Below are positions 41,641-46,759 of a stretch of DNA of 46,759 nt, in pieces. This DNA is from Candidatus Ozemibacteraceae bacterium. GTDB taxonomy: Bacteria > Muiribacteriota > Ozemobacteria > Ozemobacterales > Ozemobacteraceae. The DNA lies in assembly GCA_937998695.1 (NCBI GenBank), contig CALLCO010000089.1, forward strand, positions 1 through 46,759, read 5' to 3'. Both the position numbers and the translations under genes were made by a program. The notes under the pieces were generated by a model that saw nothing but the letters and a program-made list of their open reading frames with translations, was not told where the DNA came from and searched no databases. Positions within the stretch are counted from its first letter, which is position 1, and each line of letters opens with the position of its first letter.

Positions 41641-42252
41641 TCAGCGGTCCAGAGGGAAGAGCTTCCCCTGCTGGGGTCGCCGGGAAGGGGATGGCGGCCA
41701 GTCTGGCGGGGCCCCATCAGGAGCGGGTCGAATGGCCCGCTCCAGAACCTGACGGACGAGTCGGGGCAGGTGGGGGGCTTCGCTGGCCCGGGGTCCCGCC
41801 ACGTTGAGAACCGCCGGCGCGGTGGCCTGCAGCCACTCGATGACCGTGCCGGCCACCGCGGCGATGTCGAGTGCATCGAGGTCGACCACGAGATGGGGGC
41901 GGCGCAGGCGGCGGGCGAACTCGACGGTGAGGGCGGTGCCGCCACCGGGGTTGCCCGCCGTGAAGATCAGGGTCGCGTCGGCATCGCGGACGTTCTGCCG
42001 GGTGCGCTGCGGATAGGCCGGCGACGAGGCTTCCCGTAGCGGGAACCGGGCCGGGATCGTTCCGTCCTCGCTGCGTCGCCCGGCCGGGCACCACCCCGCA
42101 GAGGGGATGCCGGCGTCGAGGGCGAACTCGAGGGCCACCCGGTCGACCCCGGTCTGCCCGCCCGAGATGATCATGCGCACGGGCACGGGGCCAGGGGGTT
42201 GGCGATCCGAGGGCAGGGGGGGCCTCGTCGGCTCGGGGCGGGGCGAGGTCAT
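41641..42252 (-). CDS. Putative molybdenum-carrier-like protein
   Basis: 203 aa. The core matches the MoCo-carrier-like family: RMIISGGQTGVDRVALEFAL, GWCPAGRRSEDGTIPARFPL, YPQRTRQNVRDADATLIFTA, and GGTALTVEFA. The fold is related to the LOG/lysine decarboxylase-like group and binds molybdenum cofactor in the characterised homologue. The first 25 residues are Pro/Arg-rich and may not be translated; MIISGG is an alternative start. Six bases separate it from the truncated DUF362 gene upstream, one transcription unit. Confidence 0.82.
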   Translation of the reverse strand: MTSPRPEPTRPPLPSDRQPPGPVPVRMIISGGQTGVDRVALEFALDAGIPSAGWCPAGRRSEDGTIPARFPLREASSPAYPQRTRQNVRDADATLIFTAGNPGGGTALTVEFARRLRRPHLVVDLDALDIAAVAGTVIEWLQATAPAVLNVAGPRASEAPHLPRLVRQVLERAIRPAPDGAPPDWPPSPSRRPQQGKLFPLDR

Positions 42253-42258
42253 TCGCTC

Positions 42259-42708
42259 TTAGTGGCTGACGATGATCATCTGGGGCAGGCCGACGAAGCC
42301 GCGAGCGATCTTGCAGGTCTTGAAGTGCTTCTGGTCGATGACCACCTCGACGAACTCCTCGCCGCGTTCCCCGTCGGCGATCACCACCGGCAGGGCGGTG
42401 AACCCGTGGTCGGAGGCCAGGGCGCGGTGGTCGGCGGCCCGCATTCGCGACCCGCTGTAGACCGCGCCCGTTTCGATGAAGCAGCTGTCGATGCCCTTAC
42501 CGCGCAACCACCCGATGAGGCCGTCGAAGTTGGCGGGGGCGATGAACGTCTGGTTGCCGCGTTCCCCGAAATGGACCTTCAGCGGGATACGGGGGGCCAG
42601 GGCAATGGCTTCATCGGCCACGAGCCGGTCGAGCAGGGCGGGCACCGCCTCCGAGATCTCGCTCGTCCGTTGATAGCTGTCGATCTTGCGGTAATACACC
42701 TTCGCCAT
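42259..42708 (-). CDS. Truncated DUF362-family protein
   Basis: 149 aa from ATG 42708, with GGAGG upstream. It corresponds to only the N-terminal portion of DUF362 proteins, which are usually about 370 residues with C-terminal ferredoxin-type clusters: MAKVYYRKIDSYQRTSEISE, RIPLKVHFGERGNQTFIAPA, CFIETGAVYSGSRMR, and QMIIVSH at the stop, just where homologues continue SH(F/L)KGH. A TAA stop directly follows. It may be a decayed gene or a stand-alone domain. An extended -10 (TGGTATGAT, 42767-42775) and a CCCCCAC-TCG-GTGGGGG leader hairpin precede it. Confidence 0.75.
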   Translation of the reverse strand: MAKVYYRKIDSYQRTSEISEAVPALLDRLVADEAIALAPRIPLKVHFGERGNQTFIAPANFDGLIGWLRGKGIDSCFIETGAVYSGSRMRAADHRALASDHGFTALPVVIADGERGEEFVEVVIDQKHFKTCKIARGFVGLPQMIIVSH

Positions 42709-42766
42709 GCCATGACCTCCGGGGCCGGGATGGGTTCGCCCCCACCGAGTGGGGGGGCGTGCGGGT

Positions 42767-42775
42767 ATCATACCA
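42767..42775 (-). promoter_or_regulatory. Extended -10 promoter of the DUF362/Mo-carrier operon
   Basis: Coding-strand TGGTATGAT, about 60 bp before ATG 42708, with a stable hairpin in the leader at about 42741-42757. Confidence 0.5.
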
Positions 42776-42942
42776 TGGCTCTGGTGGCCGAAGATTCGCA
42801 GACCAGGCCTGAGATCGCGTGCTTCAACTTCCGCCTCATGTGTCTCTGGAGAAGTTTGGGAACGGTGACCACTGCCAGACCGGCGGGGAATGACCGCCTG
42901 CGACTGGGGCAGGTTCGTTGTTGTGATCAACCCTGTGGCCCG

Positions 42943-43650
42943 TCAGAGATGCGCGAGTTCCCCCCAGGGCGATGCGGAGAGGCTGGCCGGCGCGGGGCGC
43001 CGCCCGGGTGCAGGAAAGAGCACCAGCGGCCGGCCTTCGGCGGCGGCGCGGTAGGCCGCGAGGGGCCGGGGCCACTGGCCGGGTTCGAGCGGGGGCAGGA
43101 CCTCCCGCTCGTACAGCTCGTTCAGCAGATGGAGGGAATGAGGGTGGCAGGCGGTGAGGCGTTCCCAGAGGTCGACCCGCACCTCGGCCGGGGCGCATCG
43201 GAACAACTCGCAGAGCTTCTCCTCGTGCCGGGTGGCGACCAGGGTGTCAAGGGTGTGGTGGACCGAGGCGAGGGCGAACTCGTCCTGCTCGGCGATGGTG
43301 GCGAGGACGTAGGCGTCCTGGCGGCAGAAGTCGAGGGCCCGCCGATGAGGGCAGTCGGCGCAGAACAGCTCGCCAGAATGGTCGGTGAGGTCGGGGAAAT
43401 GGCGAGGGCATGCGCTCGCCCGCGCGCCGGACGCGCCATCGGCGCGGCGGAGGTCGCGGCCAAGGGGGGCGACCGGTTCCAGGGGGGGGCGACCCTCCCG
43501 GTGGAGGGGGGAGGCCCCTCCGGAAGCGACCCGGGGACATCGGGGGGACGGGCAAAGACAGGCTTCGCGGGTGGGCTCCTGGCCCCGGTCGGGGACCGTG
43601 GCGAGGCCATAGGTGGAGCGGTTCAACGGGCAGGTGGCACAGCACATCAT
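42943..43650 (-). CDS. Cys-rich uncharacterised protein
   Basis: 235 aa from ATG 43650, with AAAGGAG upstream. Cysteines cluster at the start (MMCCATCPLNRSTYG), at EACLCPSPRC, and in GELFCADCPHRRALDFCRQD, followed by helices (AYVLATIAEQDEFALASVHH, EEKLCELFRCAPAEVRVDLW). A metal or Fe-S site is likely. C-terminal Pro/Ala-rich tail. I do not recognise the family. The gap 42709-42942 carries the promoter listed above and nothing else seen. Confidence 0.65.
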   Translation of the reverse strand: MMCCATCPLNRSTYGLATVPDRGQEPTREACLCPSPRCPRVASGGASPLHREGRPPLEPVAPLGRDLRRADGASGARASACPRHFPDLTDHSGELFCADCPHRRALDFCRQDAYVLATIAEQDEFALASVHHTLDTLVATRHEEKLCELFRCAPAEVRVDLWERLTACHPHSLHLLNELYEREVLPPLEPGQWPRPLAAYRAAAEGRPLVLFPAPGRRPAPASLSASPWGELAHL

Positions 43651-43859
43651 AATTGGCGACTCCTTTGCAGCGGTTTGCCCAGGAGTCACCGCGGCCCCCC
43701 CGCCCGGGAAAAAAAATTTTGTGTGAATCGCTCGCCGGTCGGAGCGGGACACAAAGACCTTCGGGAAGCCGCTTCACAGGCGGAAGAAAAAATCAGGTTT
43801 GTGGAACGGAGGGAGTTCGTGCTAGTAGAAGGGGAATCTACCCGCATCGGAGGCTGAAC

Positions 43860-45674
43860 GTGCAATCCGGAACCACCTGGGATCTCACCCCTTTCTTCCC
43901 GTCGTTCGACGGGCCCGAGATGAAATCCTTCCGCGAGAAGGTCGTCAAGGATCTCGACGACCTGTCCCGGATGGCGGGTGGACTCGACCCGCTCCACAAC
44001 CGCAACCAGATCGCCTGGGAGGAGGTCTTCGTCCGGAGCGAGGATCTGGCGACCCGGCTGATCCATTACGGCGTGTTCGTCTCGTGCCTGGCGTCGGCCG
44101 ATGCCCGCAACGAGGCCTACCAGCGCGAGAACGCGGCGATGGCCACCCTCGAGGCCGGCTTCGCCAAGCTCGAGGTCGAGTTGAAGCGGGCCCTCAAAAC
44201 CGCCAAAGACAAGGATTTCGAGAAGTTCTGCGCCCGCAAGGAGCTCGAACCGATCACCTATTTCCTGCGGCGCACCCGCGAGGAAGCCCAGAAAACGATG
44301 GATCCCGCCCTCGAGGCGCTGGCGGCCGATCTCGGCGTCGACGGCATCTCCGCCTGGGGTCGCCTGTACAGCACCCTCGCCGGCAAGCTCGAGTTCGAGA
44401 TGGTCTGGCCCGACGGCCGCCGCGAGCGGAAACCCATGGCGCAACGTCGCTCCCTGATGGAAGACGCCGACCGCCGCGTGCGGGAAGCCGCCTTCACCGG
44501 CGGGAACGCCGCCTGGACCCAGATGGAAGACGTCACCGGCGCCGCCCTCAACCACATCGCCGGCACCCGCCTCGAGTTGAACAAGCGGCGCGGCATCGAC
44601 CATTTCCTCGATGTGGCCCTCTTCCAGGCGCGCATCAGCCGGCCCACCCTCGACGCGTTGTTCGCGGCCATCGAATCTTGCAAGCCGCTGATCCAGCGCA
44701 TCGGCAAGGCCAAGGCCAAGGCCCTCGGGTTGCCCGCCCTCGCCTGGTATGACATCGACGCGCCCCTGCCCCTTCCCGACGCTCGCCGTTACTCCTGGGA
44801 AGAAGGCGTGCGCCTCGTGGAAGACGCCTTCCAGCGCCGATTCCCCGAGCTCGCCGACTACTTCCGCCAGGCCCAGACCCATCGCTGGATCGAATCGGAG
44901 CCGCGGCCGGGCAAGCGCCCTGGCGCCTACTGCACCGGTTCGAACCTGATCGAGCAGTCGCGCGTCTTCATGACCTTCAGCGGCAGCCTGGGCGATGTGC
45001 AGACCCTGGCCCATGAGATCGGCCACGCCTATCACAGCCATGTGATGAAGGGGCAGCGCCTTTTCGCCCGCGGCTACCCGATGACCCTGGCCGAATCGGC
45101 CTCGACCTTCGCCGAGACGATCCTGGCCGACGGCCTGCTGGCCGACCCCGCCATTCCCGATGCCCAGAAGGCCAACGTGTTGAGCGGCATGGTCAGCCAT
45201 GCCCTGGCCTTCCTGTGTGACATCCCGGTGCGGTTCACCTTCGAGAAGAACTTCCACGAGGAACGCCAGAAAGGCGAGGTCAGCGTCACTCGCCTGAAAG
45301 AGTTGATGGCCGGCGCCCAGCGCCAGATCTTCGGTGACCTGCTGGCCCCCGGCGGCGAAGACCCGATGTTCTGGGCCTCGAAGATGCACTTTTACATCAC
45401 CGAGGTCACCTTCTACAACTTCCCCTACACGTTCGGCTACCTGCTCAGTCGGGGGTTGTACCAGATGTTCCTCGACCAGGGCGGCGCCTTCCTGGAAAAG
45501 TACAAGAACTTCCTGCGCTTTTCGGGGAACGCTTCGGCCGAAGAGGTGGCGCGCGCCGCGCTCGGCGTCGATCTGACCCAGCCCGCTTTCTGGGAGAACT
45601 CGATCCGGGGCTTGGAACCGGTCCTGCGCCAGTTCGAGGAGATCCTGCCCCGCGTCCTGCCGGGGAAGTCCTGA
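43860..45674 (+). CDS. pepF: M3-family oligoendopeptidase (PepF-like)
   Basis: 604 aa from GTG 43860, set by CGGAGG; the longer ATG frame adds an Arg-rich tail out of family. Zinc metallopeptidase that cleaves short peptides in the cytoplasm. HEIGHAYH at 385-392 supplies the HExxH zinc ligands H385 and H389 and catalytic E386; the third ligand Glu is in MTLAESASTFAETIL. Other family features: RLELNKRRGIDHFLDVALFQ, GAYCTGSNLIEQSRVFMTFS, and the C-terminal FYITEVTFYNFPYTFGYLLS. Length is typical of oligoendopeptidase F. Confidence 0.95.
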   Translation: MQSGTTWDLTPFFPSFDGPEMKSFREKVVKDLDDLSRMAGGLDPLHNRNQIAWEEVFVRSEDLATRLIHYGVFVSCLASADARNEAYQRENAAMATLEAGFAKLEVELKRALKTAKDKDFEKFCARKELEPITYFLRRTREEAQKTMDPALEALAADLGVDGISAWGRLYSTLAGKLEFEMVWPDGRRERKPMAQRRSLMEDADRRVREAAFTGGNAAWTQMEDVTGAALNHIAGTRLELNKRRGIDHFLDVALFQARISRPTLDALFAAIESCKPLIQRIGKAKAKALGLPALAWYDIDAPLPLPDARRYSWEEGVRLVEDAFQRRFPELADYFRQAQTHRWIESEPRPGKRPGAYCTGSNLIEQSRVFMTFSGSLGDVQTLAHEIGHAYHSHVMKGQRLFARGYPMTLAESASTFAETILADGLLADPAIPDAQKANVLSGMVSHALAFLCDIPVRFTFEKNFHEERQKGEVSVTRLKELMAGAQRQIFGDLLAPGGEDPMFWASKMHFYITEVTFYNFPYTFGYLLSRGLYQMFLDQGGAFLEKYKNFLRFSGNASAEEVARAALGVDLTQPAFWENSIRGLEPVLRQFEEILPRVLPGKS

Positions 45675-45882
45675 GCCTGGCGGTGATCCGGCCGACGGCG
45701 GATTCGGGAGCCCGGGCGGGCGAACCCGTTGGCGTCTTTCCGGCGGGCCGTTCTTGCCTCACGCGGGGGTCCCTGACCGGTGTCCCTGGCCGGGAAGCAA
45801 CCGACCACCCGCCACCGTCTAGGCTTTCCGGAGCGGGGGACAGGTCGCCCCTGGCCGGGTCGAGAATGACCCGAGGCGAGCC

Positions 45883-46759
45883 ATGGCAGCTCCCCGGCTG
45901 ATTTCACCCGAAGCCCGGGCGGCGCTCGAGGCCTTCGTGGCGGCTCCCGGCCGCCGCACCGTCGAGCCGTTGCTGCGGGCCTGCCGGGAATTCGTCCTGG
46001 TGCAGGCCCGGGGTTGGCGTGAGGCCGCCTTGTCGCTGCAGGACCGCTGCCGCGAGATTCTCTCCGAATTCTTCCTCATTTTGATGGAGGATCTGCAGAC
46101 CAGCCGGCTGCCGGAACCCGACTCGCTGCTGGGCTACGTCGCCCTGCGCCTGCGGCGGCTGACCCGGCCGCACCGCCCGTGGGCGATGGCCTTTGGGCTC
46201 GGCGACGACCTGCCTGACGCCGGCCGATGCGGGTTCACCCCGTTCCGGCTCGACCTGATGCGCGAAATCGTGGGAGAGGTGCGCTCGACCCTCGTCAGTG
46301 AGCCGCGGGAAGAGACGCGCCGGCTCGAGTTCCTGTTCATCCACGTCCAGCCCGACCTGGCCTGGGCCTCGCGTCTGCTGGCCTCCGCCGCCGCGTCTCC
46401 CGCCGAGGCCCGCTACGAGGTCGACAAGAAGCGCCATCAGGGGTTTCATCGGGAGATCCGGGCGCGGTTCGACGGCCTGCGCTCCGGTGACTGGCGGGAT
46501 ATCGCGGCCTGGTCGTCCGGGGAACGCCGCCACCTGGCCTGGCGCATCATCGACCTGGCGGCCGCCGAAGTTGAGCGGATGGGAGCTGCCCGCTACGAAG
46601 CCCTGGGCCGCTGGCGCGAGGATCCCGCCCTCGCCGCCACCGACCCGCGCCTGCTCGGCGAGGTGCTGCCCCATGGCTTGCGGGCCCTGGCCGAAATCCA
46701 CCGGGGCCGGCCCCGTGCCGAGGGGCTCACCGCGGGGGAGCCCGTCGTGGCCCTGGCCG
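45883..46759 (+). CDS. Uncharacterised helical protein, cut by the right edge
   Basis: The frame is open from ATG 45883 (MAAPRLISPEARAALEAFVA) for 292 codons to the window edge. It is Arg/Ala/Leu-rich and helical; REILSEFFLILMEDLQTSRL and SLLGYVALRLRRLTRPHRPW faintly recall sigma-70 region 2, but no -10-binding motif is certain. Ribosome site CGAGGCGAG is moderate. The downstream end is missing, so the family cannot be named. Confidence 0.7.
   Translation, partial: MAAPRLISPEARAALEAFVAAPGRRTVEPLLRACREFVLVQARGWREAALSLQDRCREILSEFFLILMEDLQTSRLPEPDSLLGYVALRLRRLTRPHRPWAMAFGLGDDLPDAGRCGFTPFRLDLMREIVGEVRSTLVSEPREETRRLEFLFIHVQPDLAWASRLLASAAASPAEARYEVDKKRHQGFHREIRARFDGLRSGDWRDIAAWSSGERRHLAWRIIDLAAAEVERMGAARYEALGRWREDPALAATDPRLLGEVLPHGLRALAEIHRGRPRAEGLTAGEPVVALA

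Noticed and set aside
45883-46759. Sigma-70 factor
   Set aside because: Only a faint resemblance to region 2; the rest is missing and no region 4 can be seen.

Overview
The window is strongly GC-rich bacterial chromosome with G/C-biased third codon positions, many GTG starts and short intergenic gaps. No rRNA, phage, conjugation or CRISPR genes are seen. Housekeeping genes include HU, a tRNA-Leu(CAA), acetate kinase, an RluA-type pseudouridine synthase, MutY and a dimeric-type glycyl-tRNA synthetase. A canonical 16-bp parS site (14199-14214) marks the sequence as chromosomal and probably in the origin-proximal part. Signal peptides, a lipoprotein and pseudopilins suggest a Gram-negative-type envelope. 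The lineage cannot be fixed by eye; a deep-branching, poorly cultured phylum such as Riflebacteria/Ozemobacteria is compatible, but this is a guess.

Layout. 1-3780 (minus strand): FecR-domain protein, HU, a GspE/PilB-like protein whose ATPase motifs are all degenerate but whose tandem MshEN (c-di-GMP-type) motifs are intact, and the start of a proline-rich protein. 3989-5557 (plus): a 48-aa zinc ribbon, tRNA-Leu, a Cys-rich protein. 5853-9941 (minus): ackA, a pseudouridine synthase with an uncharacterised partner, and a short-form mutY. 10154-15896: an exported SH3 protein; a two-gene exported operon with an oomycete-elicitor-type transglutaminase behind a consensus sigma-54 promoter; a MITE; parS; and a PstS-like/STAS-like pair. 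15949-23270 (plus): a four-gene cluster of a HEAT-repeat membrane protein, a 907-aa PilX-like protein and two prepilin-type proteins, one with a long coiled-coil tail. 23345-27523 is accessory in character: higBA, a second MITE copy, a nucleotidyltransferase pair with a 110-nt gene overlap, a TPR-polysaccharide deacetylase and a frameshifted PIN toxin. 27581-31776: LOG protein, an exported MetX-like protein and an exported lipase-like hydrolase. 32119-39420 (plus): glyS, a DUF2786-like protein, an orphan DNA methyltransferase, a DUF4097 protein, and citrate lyase as a CitD-CitE fusion followed by CitF. 39749-46759: a propeller lipoprotein, a membrane-anchored coiled-coil protein, a molybdenum-carrier-like gene with a truncated DUF362 gene, a Cys-rich protein, an M3 oligopeptidase and an unfinished gene.

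How the parts fit. Citrate lyase releases acetate and acetate kinase interconverts acetate and acetyl phosphate, which points to fermentative or anaerobic carbon metabolism; the citrate lyase activation genes (citC, citG, citX) are not here. The pilin-like cluster and the degenerate GspE paralogue point to a type IV pilus or type II secretion-like machine with unusual parts, possibly responsive to c-di-GMP. The most novel DNA-level observation is a 169-bp non-autonomous element present twice, 99% identical, each copy flanked by its own perfect 10-bp target duplication; one copy sits about 20 bp upstream of the sigma-54 promoter. Two further intergenic repeat families are also present.
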